From the NCBI RefSeq assembly GCF_945901735.1, contig NZ_CAMDLM010000002.1:62001-126000 (forward strand): 64,000 nt of DNA, read 5' to 3'. Shown piece by piece: positions 12,349 to 21,918 of the stretch. A program made the translations under genes and the position numbers. This DNA comes from Limnohabitans sp. Rim8. GTDB taxonomy: Bacteria; Pseudomonadota; Gammaproteobacteria; Burkholderiales; Burkholderiaceae_C. Position 1 is the stretch's first letter. Each line of letters begins with the position of its first letter. The notes below the pieces were generated by a model, which was given only the letters and a program-made list of their open reading frames with translations, had not been told where the DNA came from and made no database searches.

Positions 12349-13500
12349 ATGCCATTGAAACCAGTTTCTATTTTTCCTTTGCCCAGATCCTGGTTTCGCA
12401 TCGCTGTATTGGCCATGGTGGTGGGTCTGCTCACCCTCGTGTCGGGCCAGTTGAGTCTGGCATATGCGCAAAATAGCCAGCAGACACCCGCGAAGGCGCA
12501 AAAGAACAAAAAAAGTGCCGAAAAGTCGGTCGGACCCCGGAAAGCTCAACCAAGTCAAATCGCCTCGGCAAAAAAAACCTCATCAGCCAAGTCTTCTGGT
12601 CATAAAAGGCAAACGTCCAAAGCGACCCTGAACGCTAAAAACGTGAAAGCCAGCCAAAACGCGCGCCCCATTCGCGCTTCTTTTGGTCAAATCGCGGGTT
12701 TGCATGCCACTTCCGACGCACTTGGCTTGCATTCCAGCGTGGCCTTGGTGGTGGACCAAGAGACGCAGGAAGTCCTCTACAGCAAGAATGACCATGTGGT
12801 TTTGCCTATCGCATCCCTGACCAAACTGATGACGGGTTTGGTCATCGCTGAGGCCAATTTACCCATGGACGAACGCATCCGCATTACCCAGGCCGATGTG
12901 GACACCGAAAAAGGGAGTTCTTCCCGCCTGGCCGTAGGCACAGTGCTCAGCCGTGGTGACTTGATGCACTTGTCCTTGATGTCCAGTGAAAACCGCGCAG
13001 CACATGCATTGGGACGCACTTTCCCGGGTGGCATGGATCTGTTCATCAGTCGAATGAATCAGCGTGCCCGTTCATTGGGCATGACAGACACACGCTATGT
13101 CGAGCCAACGGGGCTGTCCAGCCAAAACCAGTCAAGTGCCAATGATTTGGCGGTTTTAGCCGCCAAGGCCTACAACGAGCCCATGCTGAGAGAATTGTCC
13201 ACCTCGCAAGGTCGTGAGGTCGCGGTGGGCAGTAGAACACTGCAGTACAACAACACCAACGGATTGATCAAAAATCCACAATGGGACATTGGTCTGCAAA
13301 AAACCGGTTACATCTCGGAGGCCGGTCGTTGCTTGGTCATGCAAGCCCAGGTGGCAGGTCGAAAGTTGATCATGGTTTTTCTCGATTCGACGGGAAAGTT
13401 CAGCCGAATGGGTGACGCCGAGCGGGTGCGAAAGTGGCTTGAGCAAAAGTCGTCCATGGACCAGCGCTCTTTGGCGTCAGCAGTTCGGACGCCTGGTTGA
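12349..13500 (+). CDS. pbpG: D-alanyl-D-alanine endopeptidase (PbpG/PBP7-like serine hydrolase)
   Basis: A 383-residue periplasmic peptidoglycan hydrolase of the S11 family. It has a signal-like segment (FRIAVLAMVVGLLTLVSGQLSLAYAQ near residues 14-40), a Lys/Ser/Ala-rich linker of about 75 residues and the catalytic motifs ASLTKLM (SxxK), SSENRAAHAL (SxN region) and QKTGYISEAG (KTG). The ATG at 12349 follows ATCAGGAC; an earlier start at 12280 would spoil the signal peptide. The linker is long for the family. Symbol assigned by similarity to E. coli PbpG. Confidence 0.85.
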   Translation: MPLKPVSIFPLPRSWFRIAVLAMVVGLLTLVSGQLSLAYAQNSQQTPAKAQKNKKSAEKSVGPRKAQPSQIASAKKTSSAKSSGHKRQTSKATLNAKNVKASQNARPIRASFGQIAGLHATSDALGLHSSVALVVDQETQEVLYSKNDHVVLPIASLTKLMTGLVIAEANLPMDERIRITQADVDTEKGSSSRLAVGTVLSRGDLMHLSLMSSENRAAHALGRTFPGGMDLFISRMNQRARSLGMTDTRYVEPTGLSSQNQSSANDLAVLAAKAYNEPMLRELSTSQGREVAVGSRTLQYNNTNGLIKNPQWDIGLQKTGYISEAGRCLVMQAQVAGRKLIMVFLDSTGKFSRMGDAERVRKWLEQKSSMDQRSLASAVRTPG

Positions 13501-13531
13501 AAGCGGCCAAGTCAATTCACAGGACCGGCCT

Positions 13532-14311
13532 TCAGTGTGATTCGTGGTGCCCCAAAGTCTCGGATATCGATTTGGCGGTTTCTTGTAACTTGGGCAGCCA
13601 GCTTTCGTCCAGCCGATCGGCCGGGGCAGAGATAGACAAGCCTGCCAGCAGCTTACCCTGGTCATCGTAGATGCCTGCTGCGATGCAGCGCACACCCAAC
13701 TCCAGCTCTTCATTGTCACGCGCAAAGCCGGACTGGTTGACTCGGGAGAGCTCTCTTTCCAGCACTTGCAGTTGCGTGATGCTATTGCGTGTCTGGCCCG
13801 CCAAGCCGGTGCGCGTGGCATAAGCGCGCACTCGCAAAGGGTCGTCTGCGGCCAGGAAAAGCTTGCCCACCGACGTCAGGTGCAAAGGCGCGCGACCACC
13901 AATGGCGCGGACCACCTGCATGCCAGAGCGTTCGCTGTAGGCGCGTTCGATGTAGACAATTTCGTCGCCTTGGCGCATGCTCAAGTTGACGGGTTGTTGA
14001 ATGAGTTTGTGCAGGTCACGCATGGGGGCAAGGGCCGCATCGCGCACATTGAGCCTGCCCTTGACCAAGTTGCCCAATTCCAGCAAACGCATGCCCAGGC
14101 GATAGTGGCCAGCCTCTGGGCGGTCCACAAAGCGCCCGGTGGCCAGGTCGTTCAGGATTCGGTGGGCCGTAGAGGGGTGCAGCCCGGTTTTTTGGCTGAT
14201 CTCCTTGAGCGAGATGGCTTCTTCGCGGGAGGCCAGCACGTCGATCAGGCTGAACATGCGTTCAATCACCTGGATGGTGGGCACGGTCGTGAGGGCGGGG
14301 TCTTTTTTCAT
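13532..14311 (-). CDS. IclR family transcriptional regulator
   Basis: A 259-residue regulator with an N-terminal winged HTH (IQVIERMFSLIDVLASREEAISLKEISQKTGLHPSTAHRILNDL, about residues 12-56) and a C-terminal IclR effector-binding domain (RAPLHLTSVGKLFLA ... GFARDNEELELGVRCIAAGIYDDQGKLLAGLSIS). The ligand is unknown. It stands alone, converging with pbpG (31 bases between stops) and followed upstream by bpt on the same strand 102 bases away; no obvious target gene is adjacent. Confidence 0.9.
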   Translation of the reverse strand: MKKDPALTTVPTIQVIERMFSLIDVLASREEAISLKEISQKTGLHPSTAHRILNDLATGRFVDRPEAGHYRLGMRLLELGNLVKGRLNVRDAALAPMRDLHKLIQQPVNLSMRQGDEIVYIERAYSERSGMQVVRAIGGRAPLHLTSVGKLFLAADDPLRVRAYATRTGLAGQTRNSITQLQVLERELSRVNQSGFARDNEELELGVRCIAAGIYDDQGKLLAGLSISAPADRLDESWLPKLQETAKSISETLGHHESH

Positions 14312-14413
14312 TGTGTCATGCCAAGAGATTTCATTTTACACAGTGAAATGAAGGGGTTTGTTGGGTTGCGGGGTCAACGAAATTTGCCTCGACAAAAGGG
14401 CCTAACCGGCGCT

Positions 14414-15151
14414 TCAATCAAAAGCCTGCCATTGGCCCTGCACCTTGAGTTCGCAAGGCTTGAAGCGGGATTTGTAATTCATTTTGGGGCTGCCATCGAT
14501 CCAGTAACCCAGGTAGACATAGGACAGACCCAGTTGGGCCGCTTGCTGGATTTGCCAGAGTACCCCGAAGGTGCCAAAGCTGGCCGCTTCAGCGGGTTCG
14601 TAAAAGGTGTAGACCGCCGATAAACCGTGGTTGAGCACATCGACGATGCTGACCATCTTCAGTTCACCGAGTTCCTCGCCAATGCCAGGGGCTCTGAATT
14701 CCACAAGGCGCGAGTTGACGCGGCTTTGCAATAAAAACTGGGTGTACTGGTCGACGCTGTCGTGGTCCATGCCGCCGCCCGGGTGGCACGTGTTTTGGTA
14801 GCGCAAGTACAGGGCGTAATGCTCTGGGTCGTAATGCAAGTCGAGCACACGCACCCTCAATTCTCGGTGCGCTTGCCAAGCGCGACGCTGGCTGCGGTCA
14901 GGTTTGAAAGCGTCCACCCGCACCCGCAAAGGCTGACAGGCTTGGCAGCCGTCGCAGTAAGGGCGGTAGGTGAACAGGCCGCTGCGCCGAAAGCCTTGCT
15001 CCACCAGTTCGGCATAGACCTCGTTGTGGATCAGGTGGCTGGGGGTGGCGACTTGGGAGCGGGCGGAGCGCTCGGGCAGGTAGCTGCACGAGTAAGGGGC
15101 TGTGGCGTAGAACTGCAAGGCCTGCAGCGGTAGTTCTTTGAGTTGGGTCAT
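14414..15151 (-). CDS. bpt: Aspartate/glutamate leucyltransferase or arginyl-tRNA--protein transferase
   Basis: A 245-residue ATE1/Bpt-family enzyme that adds an amino acid from aminoacyl-tRNA to acidic N-termini, marking proteins for ClpAP via the N-degron pathway. Visible are the N-terminal Cys cluster [16 protein letters not shown] and the acyltransferase-fold motifs [25 protein letters not shown] and [21 protein letters not shown]. The ATG at 15151 overlaps the stop of aat by four bases (ATGA, 15148-15151), indicating translational coupling. Bacterial Bpt usually transfers leucine; this is family knowledge. Confidence 0.9.
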   Translation of the reverse strand: MTQLKELPLQALQFYATAPYSCSYLPERSARSQVATPSHLIHNEVYAELVEQGFRRSGLFTYRPYCDGCQACQPLRVRVDAFKPDRSQRRAWQAHRELRVRVLDLHYDPEHYALYLRYQNTCHPGGGMDHDSVDQYTQFLLQSRVNSRLVEFRAPGIGEELGELKMVSIVDVLNHGLSAVYTFYEPAEAASFGTFGVLWQIQQAAQLGLSYVYLGYWIDGSPKMNYKSRFKPCELKVQGQWQAFD

Positions 15152-15930
15152 TTGGTGGGGGACGCCAATGAATCCAGAGCCGGCCAATTCAGGGACTGAC
15201 GCGCCCAGTCAATGGGGCCTTGTTCGCACCCTTCATGCACGCCGCGCACAAAGTCGCTGCGCGGTATTTCACGGGCCCCCAGCGAGCCCAGGTGCCGGGT
15301 GTTTTGCTGGCAATCAATCGATTTGACCCCGTGTTGCAAGCAGACACTGACCAAGCAGGCCAGTGCCATCTTGGAGCCATCGCTGACGGTGGTGAACATG
15401 GACTCGCCAAACACAGCACGGCCCAAGGCCACGAAGTACAGGCCAGCCACGAGTTCGCCATCGATGCGCAATTCACAACTGTGGGCCAGGCCCATGCGGT
15501 GCAGTTCTTCGTAAGCAGCCACCATCTGAGGCACGATCCAGGTGCCTTTTTGACCCGTGCGTGGCGATGAGGCGCAGCGGCGAATCACCTGGTCAAAGTC
15601 CCGATCAAAGCACAGCTCAAAGTCAGGGTTCAGGCTCCAACGTTTGAAGCTTTGCTGCAGCGATCTGTGCAAGCGGAAATCACATGTTTTCAGCACCATG
15701 CGGGGGTCGGGGCTCCACCAAAGGACAGGTTGGCCCACGTTGAACCAGGGAAAAACGCCTTCGGCATAAGCACCCACCAAACGCTGGGCCGACACATCGT
15801 TGCTGGCGGCCAGCAGTCCTGGCGCGGGCGATGAGGCCCCCCAAGCCCGGCTGACCGGGGGGAGGGCCTGGCCCTCCACAACCCAGGGCAGTTCAGGGGC
15901 ATGGGCGTTTGCTTCGGCTTCGCTGGTCAT
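15148..15930 (-). CDS. aat: Leucyl/phenylalanyl-tRNA--protein transferase
   Basis: A 260-residue enzyme that transfers Leu or Phe to N-terminal Lys/Arg in the N-degron pathway. Characteristic segments are [51 protein letters not shown] and [21 protein letters not shown], and [19 protein letters not shown]. The ATG at 15930 was preferred over TTG at 15945. It forms a two-gene operon with bpt and diverges from pgeF, with about 40 bases between start codons. Confidence 0.93.
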   Translation of the reverse strand: MTSEAEANAHAPELPWVVEGQALPPVSRAWGASSPAPGLLAASNDVSAQRLVGAYAEGVFPWFNVGQPVLWWSPDPRMVLKTCDFRLHRSLQQSFKRWSLNPDFELCFDRDFDQVIRRCASSPRTGQKGTWIVPQMVAAYEELHRMGLAHSCELRIDGELVAGLYFVALGRAVFGESMFTTVSDGSKMALACLVSVCLQHGVKSIDCQQNTRHLGSLGAREIPRSDFVRGVHEGCEQGPIDWARQSLNWPALDSLASPTK

Positions 15931-15971
15931 GGCGTCATTACACAATAAAAGCCGCAGTGCGGCGTGGCGCT

Positions 15972-16790
15972 ATGATTTTGCCGATGCAAAACCTGCCCGC
16001 TCACTGGATACAACCCGATTGGCCGATCGACGCACGCGTGCATGCGCTCATGACCAGCCGCCAGGGCGGGGTTTCGGCCGCCCCTTGGGACAGCATGAAC
16101 TTGGGTGATCATGTGGGTGACCGGTCGGCCGATGTGCAGACCAACCGCGAGCGCCTGGCGGCGCAGATCGGGCAGAGGCCGGTGTTTTTGCAACAAGTTC
16201 ACGGGGTGGCCAGCCTGCAACTGGGCGCGGCCACGCCCCAGGGGCTGGTGGCCGATGCCTGCTGGAGCCGCGATCCGGGTGTGGTCTGCACCATCATGGT
16301 GGCCGATTGTTTGCCGGTTTTGCTTGGCGACGCAGCAGGGCGCTGGGTGGCTGCAGCCCATGCGGGTTGGCGTGGGCTGGCCGGGCCGGGTGTGGCCACC
16401 CCGTCAAAAGGGCTTGGTGTTCTGGAAAGCTTGTGGGCCGACTTGCAGCGTGCCGGGGTCGATGTGTCAGACGTGATGGCTTGGCTGGGGCCATGCATTG
16501 GACCGCAAGCCTTTGAAGTGGGGCCCGAAGTGCGGGCCGCTTTCGACGATGGCTCGCCCGAGGTACGGGCCATGTTCACGCCGACAGCCCAAGGAAAGTA
16601 CATGGCCAATTTGGCCGGTTTGGCCCGCGGACGGTTGCAAGGTTTGGGTATTTCGCGCATAAATGGCAATGACAGTACCCCGCCTTGGTGCACAGTCACA
16701 GGGTCAGAGTTCTTTTTTTCCCACCGCAGGGACAGCCGCAGCCTCGGGCAAAGCGGGCGCATGGCCGCCTGTATCTGGCTGGACCTCTGA
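15972..16790 (+). CDS. pgeF: PgeF/YfiH family peptidoglycan editing factor (multicopper polyphenol oxidase domain, DUF152)
   Basis: A 272-residue protein of the YfiH/LACC1 family. Conserved features are MTSRQGGVSAAPWDSMNLGDHVGD, QQVHGV, the Cys/His active-site region VADCLPVLLGDAAGRWVAAAHAGWRGLAGPGV and GPCIGPQAFEVGPEV. Members have been reported as purine nucleoside-active enzymes and, in E. coli, as a factor removing mis-incorporated amino acids from cell-wall precursors. Start at ATG 15972 (or 15984). Its last 87 bases overlap the convergent small membrane protein gene. Confidence 0.88.
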   Translation: MILPMQNLPAHWIQPDWPIDARVHALMTSRQGGVSAAPWDSMNLGDHVGDRSADVQTNRERLAAQIGQRPVFLQQVHGVASLQLGAATPQGLVADACWSRDPGVVCTIMVADCLPVLLGDAAGRWVAAAHAGWRGLAGPGVATPSKGLGVLESLWADLQRAGVDVSDVMAWLGPCIGPQAFEVGPEVRAAFDDGSPEVRAMFTPTAQGKYMANLAGLARGRLQGLGISRINGNDSTPPWCTVTGSEFFFSHRRDSRSLGQSGRMAACIWLDL

Positions 16791-17015
16791 GTCGGGCTGG
16801 ATGACCGCCGCCGCTTGCCTGGCCTGCTGTTCCTGTTGGTGAATGGCCTTGCGGCGCAGGGGCGTGCCCATCAGGTAAACCACCAAGGCCATGGGCAGCA
16901 AACCATAGAACACAAAAGTGATGATGGCCCCCAGCACACTGCCTTGTGAGCTAAAGGCTTCAGCCAAGGCCATGAGCAGGGTCACGTAAAGCCAGCCGAT
17001 CACGATCAAATACAT
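16704..17015 (-). CDS. Small two-helix membrane protein of unknown function
   Basis: A 103-residue product with two hydrophobic segments (residues 2-20 and 27-48: MYLIVIGWLYVTLLMALAEA and GAIITFVFYGLLPMALVVYL) and a hydrophilic Gln/Ala/Pro-rich tail. Its 3' end overlaps the end of pgeF tail-to-tail by 87 bases. The membrane pattern and the frame extending well beyond pgeF support it as real; I do not recognise a domain. Confidence 0.7.
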   Translation of the reverse strand: MYLIVIGWLYVTLLMALAEAFSSQGSVLGAIITFVFYGLLPMALVVYLMGTPLRRKAIHQQEQQARQAAAVIQPDSEVQPDTGGHAPALPEAAAVPAVGKKEL

Positions 17016-17104
17016 AAATATTTAGCCCTTGTAATTTAGGTGACAACAAACTGAAAGATACTCGGATGTTGAGATTTCAGAAAAACGACCGATTCAGGAG
17101 ACAA

Positions 17105-18826
17105 ATGATGAGCACTTCCACGCCGGATTTTTGGTCCCAAATGAGCGCAGGCCTCCAGCAAGAGCTGAGCAAAAGCTGGGGTCAGGCGATGCAGCATTTT
17201 CAGACCATGGATCTCGGTGGCTTGAAGTCTTCAGCGGATTCAACTGTGCCTCAACTCAAATTCTCGCCTGAAAAGCTGCAGACCCTGCAAGGCCAGTACT
17301 TCAAAGACGCCTCTGAAATGTGGAATCAGAGCTTGCACAACAGTTTGCAGGTCAAAGACCGACGTTTTTCGGGCGAAGCCTGGGCCGCTAACCCCATGGC
17401 CGCCTTCAATGCCGCTTCTTATTTGCTCAATGCCCGAACCCTGATGGGGCTGGCCGACGCGGTGCAAGCCGACGAGAAAACACGCACCCGCATCCGGTTT
17501 GCCATCGAGCAGTGGGTGGCCGCCGCTGCGCCCAGCAATTTTTTGGCCTTCAATGCCGAGGCGCAAAAGAAAGCCATCGACACACAAGGCGAGAGCATCG
17601 CCAAGGGTGTGCAAAACCTGGTGCATGACCTGCAGCAAGGGCACGTTTCGATGACCGACGAAAGCCTGTTTGAAGTGGGCAAGAACGTGGCCACCACCGA
17701 GGGTGCTGTGGTTTTTGAAAACGATTTTTTCCAGCTCATCGAATACAAGCCGCTCACCGCCAAGGTCTACGAGAAGCCGTTTTTGCTGGTGCCCCCTTGC
17801 ATCAACAAGTTCTACATCCTCGATTTGCAGCCCGAAAACTCGTTGATTCGCTATGCGGTCAGCCAAGGCCACCGCACTTTTGTGGTCAGCTGGCGCAACC
17901 CTGACGAGTCGATGGCTCAAAAGACCTGGGACGACTACATTGAGCACGCGGCCATTGAGGCCATCCACACCGTGCAGGCCATCACCGGCGCACCCAAGAT
18001 CAACGCTTTGGGTTTTTGTGTGGGCGGCACCATCTTGTCCACCGCGCTGGCTGTGCTGGCAGCGCGGGGTGACAAACCCGTGGCCAGCGCCACCTTCCTC
18101 ACCACCCTGATCAACTTCACCGACACCGGCATTCTGGACGTGTTCATTGACGAGAACTTCGTCAAATTCCGTGAGCAGCAGTTGGGCAAGGGCGGATTGC
18201 TCAAGGGACAGGACCTCGCGTCCACCTTCAGTTTTTTGCGTCCCAACGACCTGGTTTGGAACTATGTCGTTGGCAACTACCTCAAGGGCGAGACACCTCC
18301 CCCGTTTGACTTGCTTTATTGGAACAGCGACTCGACCAACTTGCCGGGCCCTTTCTACGCTTGGTACTTGCGCAACACCTACCTGGAAAATAACATCGTC
18401 AAACCCCGCAAAGTCAAGGTGTGCGGCGAAGCGATTGACCTGGGCAAGGTTGACATGCCCGTGTACATCTACGGTTCACGCGAAGACCACATCGTGCCCA
18501 TCGGGGGGGCGTATGCCAGCACCCAGGTGTTGCCAGGTAAAAAGCGCTTTGTCATGGGGGCTTCTGGCCACATCGCCGGCGTCATCAATCCGCCCGCGGC
18601 CAAAAAGCGCAGCCACTGGTTGAGCGATGGCAGCACATTCCCCGCCGATGTGAACGACTGGATCGCCAGCGCCAAAGAGGTGCCTGGCAGCTGGTGGACC
18701 GATTGGTCGAATTGGCTCAAGGGCCATGCGGGCAAGCAAATGACCGCACCCAAAACCTATGGCAAAGCGGCCAAATACAAAGCCATCGAAGCGGCCCCTG
18801 GTCGTTACGTCAAAGCCAAAGCCTGA
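17105..18826 (+). CDS. phaC: Class I poly(3-hydroxyalkanoate) synthase
   Basis: A 573-residue polymerase that links (R)-3-hydroxyacyl-CoA into PHA granules. The N-terminal helical domain is followed by an alpha/beta-hydrolase core. The lipase-box-like GFCVGG carries the catalytic Cys; the Asp appears in GSREDHIVPIGG and the His in GASGHIAGVINPP. Length suits class I enzymes. The ATG at 17105 follows AGGAGACAA; the next codon is also ATG. It begins the phaC-phaA-phaB operon. Confidence 0.95.
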   Translation: MMSTSTPDFWSQMSAGLQQELSKSWGQAMQHFQTMDLGGLKSSADSTVPQLKFSPEKLQTLQGQYFKDASEMWNQSLHNSLQVKDRRFSGEAWAANPMAAFNAASYLLNARTLMGLADAVQADEKTRTRIRFAIEQWVAAAAPSNFLAFNAEAQKKAIDTQGESIAKGVQNLVHDLQQGHVSMTDESLFEVGKNVATTEGAVVFENDFFQLIEYKPLTAKVYEKPFLLVPPCINKFYILDLQPENSLIRYAVSQGHRTFVVSWRNPDESMAQKTWDDYIEHAAIEAIHTVQAITGAPKINALGFCVGGTILSTALAVLAARGDKPVASATFLTTLINFTDTGILDVFIDENFVKFREQQLGKGGLLKGQDLASTFSFLRPNDLVWNYVVGNYLKGETPPPFDLLYWNSDSTNLPGPFYAWYLRNTYLENNIVKPRKVKVCGEAIDLGKVDMPVYIYGSREDHIVPIGGAYASTQVLPGKKRFVMGASGHIAGVINPPAAKKRSHWLSDGSTFPADVNDWIASAKEVPGSWWTDWSNWLKGHAGKQMTAPKTYGKAAKYKAIEAAPGRYVKAKA

Positions 18827-18849
18827 TTGATTTTTACTGGAGAAAGAAA

Positions 18850-20031
18850 ATGGAAGACATCGTCATCGTTGCAGCTGCACGCACCCCCGTGGGCAAGTTT
18901 GGTGGTTCGCTGGCCAAGACGCCCGCCACCGAGCTGGGCAGCATCGTCATCAAGGGTTTGCTGGAGCGCAGCGGTTTGCCGGTGGATGCCATTGGTGAAG
19001 TCATCATGGGCCAAGTGCTGGCCGCTGGCGTGGGCCAAAATCCTGCCCGCCAGGCCATGATGAAAGCCGGTGTGGCCAAGGAAACCCCGGCCCTGACCAT
19101 CAACGCCGTGTGCGGCTCGGGCCTGAAGGCCGTGATGCTGGCCGCGCAAGCCGTGGCTTGGGGCGACAGCGAAATCGTCATCGCCGGTGGCCAAGAAAAC
19201 ATGAGCGCCAGCCCGCATGTGCTGAACGGCAGCCGCGATGGCCAGCGCATGGGCGACTGGAAAATGACCGACACCATGATCGTCGACGGCCTGTGGGACG
19301 TGTACAACCAATACCACATGGGCATCACTGCCGAGAACGTGGCCAAAGCCCACGGCATCACCCGCGACATGCAAGACGCCTTGGCGGCAGGCAGCCAGCG
19401 CAAGGCCGCGGCCGCGCAAGAAGCGGGCAAGTTCAAAGACGAAATCGTGGACGTGCTGATCCCTCAGCGCAAGGGAGATGCACTGGTGTTCAACACCGAC
19501 GAGTTCATCAACAAGAAAACCACCGTGGAAGTATTGGCAGGGTTGCGCCCGGCGTTTGACAAGGCGGGCAGCGTGACGGCGGGCAACGCCTCTGGCATCA
19601 ACGATGGCGCTGCCGCTGTGATGGTCATGTCCGCCAAGAAGGCCGCAGCTTTGGGCCTCAAGCCTCTGGCCCGCATTGTCGCCTTTGGCACCAGTGGCCT
19701 GGACCCGGCCACCATGGGCATGGGCCCCGTGCCGGCGTCTCAAAAGGCGCTGGCCCGCGCCGGCTGGAAAGCTCAAGACGTGGACCTGTTCGAACTGAAC
19801 GAAGCCTTTGCCGCGCAAGCTTGCGCCGTCAACCAGGCGCTGGACATCGATCCGGCCAAGGTCAACGTCAACGGCGGTGCCATCGCCATCGGTCACCCCA
19901 TCGGCGCATCCGGTTGCCGCATTTTGGTGACCTTGCTGCACGAAATGCAGCGAACACAGGCCCAAAAAGGTCTGGCCGCTTTGTGCATTGGTGGCGGCAT
20001 GGGCGTGTCCCTGGCCATCGAGCGCGTTTAA
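18850..20031 (+). CDS. phaA: Acetyl-CoA C-acetyltransferase (beta-ketothiolase)
   Basis: A 393-residue thiolase that condenses two acetyl-CoA to acetoacetyl-CoA for PHB. The acyl-binding Cys lies in NAVCGSGLKAVMLAAQ, the His in GHPIGASGCRIL and the second Cys in CIGGGMGVSLAIER. The ATG at 18850 follows GGAGAAAGAA, 23 bases after phaC. Several thiolases exist in such genomes, but the position assigns this one to PHB synthesis. Confidence 0.95.
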   Translation: MEDIVIVAAARTPVGKFGGSLAKTPATELGSIVIKGLLERSGLPVDAIGEVIMGQVLAAGVGQNPARQAMMKAGVAKETPALTINAVCGSGLKAVMLAAQAVAWGDSEIVIAGGQENMSASPHVLNGSRDGQRMGDWKMTDTMIVDGLWDVYNQYHMGITAENVAKAHGITRDMQDALAAGSQRKAAAAQEAGKFKDEIVDVLIPQRKGDALVFNTDEFINKKTTVEVLAGLRPAFDKAGSVTAGNASGINDGAAAVMVMSAKKAAALGLKPLARIVAFGTSGLDPATMGMGPVPASQKALARAGWKAQDVDLFELNEAFAAQACAVNQALDIDPAKVNVNGGAIAIGHPIGASGCRILVTLLHEMQRTQAQKGLAALCIGGGMGVSLAIERV

Positions 20032-20148
20032 AAACCAGGCACGCTACCGCCTTGGATTGGCACACTGCCCAGCTGTATAAGGGCAGCCCTTCCGAAGGAT
20101 GTGAGTGCCCATACTTCATTTCAGTTCACTCATAACAAGGAGACAATC

Positions 20149-20886
20149 ATGAGTCAAAAAGTAGCGTACGTCACGGGCGGCATGGGCGGTATCGGGACCG
20201 CCATCTGCCAACGACTGCACCAAGATGGTTTCAAGGTCATTGCCGGTTGCGGCCCGACCCGGGACTTCACCAAATGGATCGACGAGCAAAAAGCGCTGGG
20301 ATTCACGTTTTACACCTCGGTGGGCAACGTGGGCGATTGGGACTCCACCGTGGCTGCCTTCACCAAAGCCAAAGAAGCGCATGGCGTCATTGATGTGCTG
20401 GTGAACAACGCCGGCATCACCCGGGACCGCGTGTTTTTGAAGATGACGCGTGACGACTGGGATGCAGTGATCGATACCAACCTGAACTCCATGTTCAACG
20501 TGACCAAGCAGGTCGTGCCAGACATGGTGGAAAAAGGCTGGGGCCGCATCATTCAAATCTCGTCGGTCAACGGCAATAAGGGTCAGGCTGGCCAGACCAA
20601 TTACTCCGCCGCCAAAGCGGGCATGCACGGTTTCTCGATGGCCTTGGCTCAAGAGATGGCCACCAAAGGGGTGACCGTGAACACCGTCAGCCCCGGCTAC
20701 ATTGGCACCGACATGGTCAACGCCATCCGCCCTGATGTGTTGGAGAAAATTGTGGCCACCGTGCCCGTCAAGCGTTTGGGTAAGCCCAGCGAAATCGCCT
20801 CCATCGTGGCTTGGTTGGCCAGCGAAGAGGGCGGTTACGCCACCGGTGCGGACTTCTCGGTCAACGGAGGTCTGCACATGGGCTGA
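20149..20886 (+). CDS. phaB: Acetoacetyl-CoA reductase (NADPH)
   Basis: A 245-residue short-chain dehydrogenase that reduces acetoacetyl-CoA to (R)-3-hydroxybutyryl-CoA. The cofactor motif is VTGGMGGIG, and the catalytic Ser-Tyr-Lys is in ISSVNGNKGQAGQTNYSAAKAG. It ends SVNGGLHMG as PhaB proteins do. The ATG at 20149 has a good AAGGAG site 8 bases upstream. It completes phaCAB and is followed by a strong terminator. Confidence 0.95.
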   Translation: MSQKVAYVTGGMGGIGTAICQRLHQDGFKVIAGCGPTRDFTKWIDEQKALGFTFYTSVGNVGDWDSTVAAFTKAKEAHGVIDVLVNNAGITRDRVFLKMTRDDWDAVIDTNLNSMFNVTKQVVPDMVEKGWGRIIQISSVNGNKGQAGQTNYSAAKAGMHGFSMALAQEMATKGVTVNTVSPGYIGTDMVNAIRPDVLEKIVATVPVKRLGKPSEIASIVAWLASEEGGYATGADFSVNGGLHMG

Positions 20887-20912
20887 AGCCCTGTCCATGG
20901 GGTGTTCGCCAC

Positions 20913-20940
20913 AAAAAAACCCGCCTTGGCGGGTTTTTTT
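20913..20940. terminator. Bidirectional terminator between phaB and the SPFH gene
   Basis: A 13-bp perfect inverted repeat (seven A, then CCCGCC; 2-base spacer; GGCGGG, then seven T) lies between two convergent genes. With an A run on one side and a T run on the other it can end transcription in both directions. Confidence 0.92.
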
Positions 20941-20961
20941 GCGTCCGCGTGTGCCGTGCGT

Positions 20962-21882
20962 TCAATTGCCCACTTGTTTCCCTGTGCCCACCATTTGCAT
21001 GGCCGAGGCGATCAACCCAGACACTTCCGTCATGTTGCCCGGCACGATGAGGGTGGTCTTGGCGTCTTGCGCCACCTTGCTGTAGGCCTGCACGGCTTGC
21101 TCGGCCACTTTCAACTGCACCGCCATTTCACCGCCGGGTTGGCGAATGGCGCTGGCAATGCGCTCAATGGCTTGCGCGGTGGCATTGGCCATTTCGGTGA
21201 TGGCGGCGGCATCGCCTTGGGCCTTGTTGATGGCGGCTTGCTTTTCGCCTTCAGAGCGCGCAATGAAGGCCTCGCGTTCGCCGGTCGCGATGTTGATCTG
21301 CTCCTGGCGCCGCCCTTCGGATGCCGCGATCAGCGCGCGCTTTTCGCGCTCGGCGGTGATCTGGGACTGCATGGCCAGCAAAATTTCTTTGGGCGGTGTC
21401 AGGTCTTTGATTTCGTAGCGCAAGACCTTCACGCCCCAGTTCAAAGCGGCTTCGTCGATGGCTTGGACCACCTGTGCGTTGATGATGCTGCGCTCTTCAA
21501 AGGTTTTGTCCAGCTCCAGTTTGCCGATCACGCTGCGCAAGCTGGTTTGCGCCAGCTGGGTCACCGCCATGATGTAGTCCGACGCGCCATAGCTGGCCAG
21601 TTTGGGGTCGGTCACTTGGAAATACAAAATGCCATCCACCTGCAGTTGCGTGTTGTCACGCGTGATGCAGATCTGGCTGGGCACGTCCAGGGGGACTTCT
21701 TTGAGGCTGTGTTTTTGAATCACCTTGTCGACAAAGGGCACGACAAAGTTCAGCCCCGGGGTCAGGCTGGCGTGGAACTTGCCCAAACGCTCGACCACCC
21801 AAGCCTGCTGCTGGGGCACGACCTTGACGGTTTTGACGATGAACAGGATCGCGATGATCACGAGAATGGCAGCGATTTCCAT
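20962..21882 (-). CDS. SPFH/stomatin-like membrane protein (QmcA family)
   Basis: A 306-residue band-7 protein with an N-terminal membrane anchor (IAAILVIIAILFIVKTVKVV), the SPFH domain beginning VPQQQAWVVERLGKFHASLTPGLNFVVPFVDKV, and a coiled-coil region rich in Glu/Lys/Ala (TAEREKRALIAASEGRRQEQINIATGERE in part). Such proteins scaffold membrane microdomains and associate with proteases. The next gene upstream encodes an NfeD-type partner, the usual pairing. Confidence 0.9.
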   Translation of the reverse strand: MEIAAILVIIAILFIVKTVKVVPQQQAWVVERLGKFHASLTPGLNFVVPFVDKVIQKHSLKEVPLDVPSQICITRDNTQLQVDGILYFQVTDPKLASYGASDYIMAVTQLAQTSLRSVIGKLELDKTFEERSIINAQVVQAIDEAALNWGVKVLRYEIKDLTPPKEILLAMQSQITAEREKRALIAASEGRRQEQINIATGEREAFIARSEGEKQAAINKAQGDAAAITEMANATAQAIERIASAIRQPGGEMAVQLKVAEQAVQAYSKVAQDAKTTLIVPGNMTEVSGLIASAMQMVGTGKQVGN

Positions 21883-21918
21883 GGAGGGATTCCCTTTGCA
21901 GTGGTTAGAGCGACGTGC

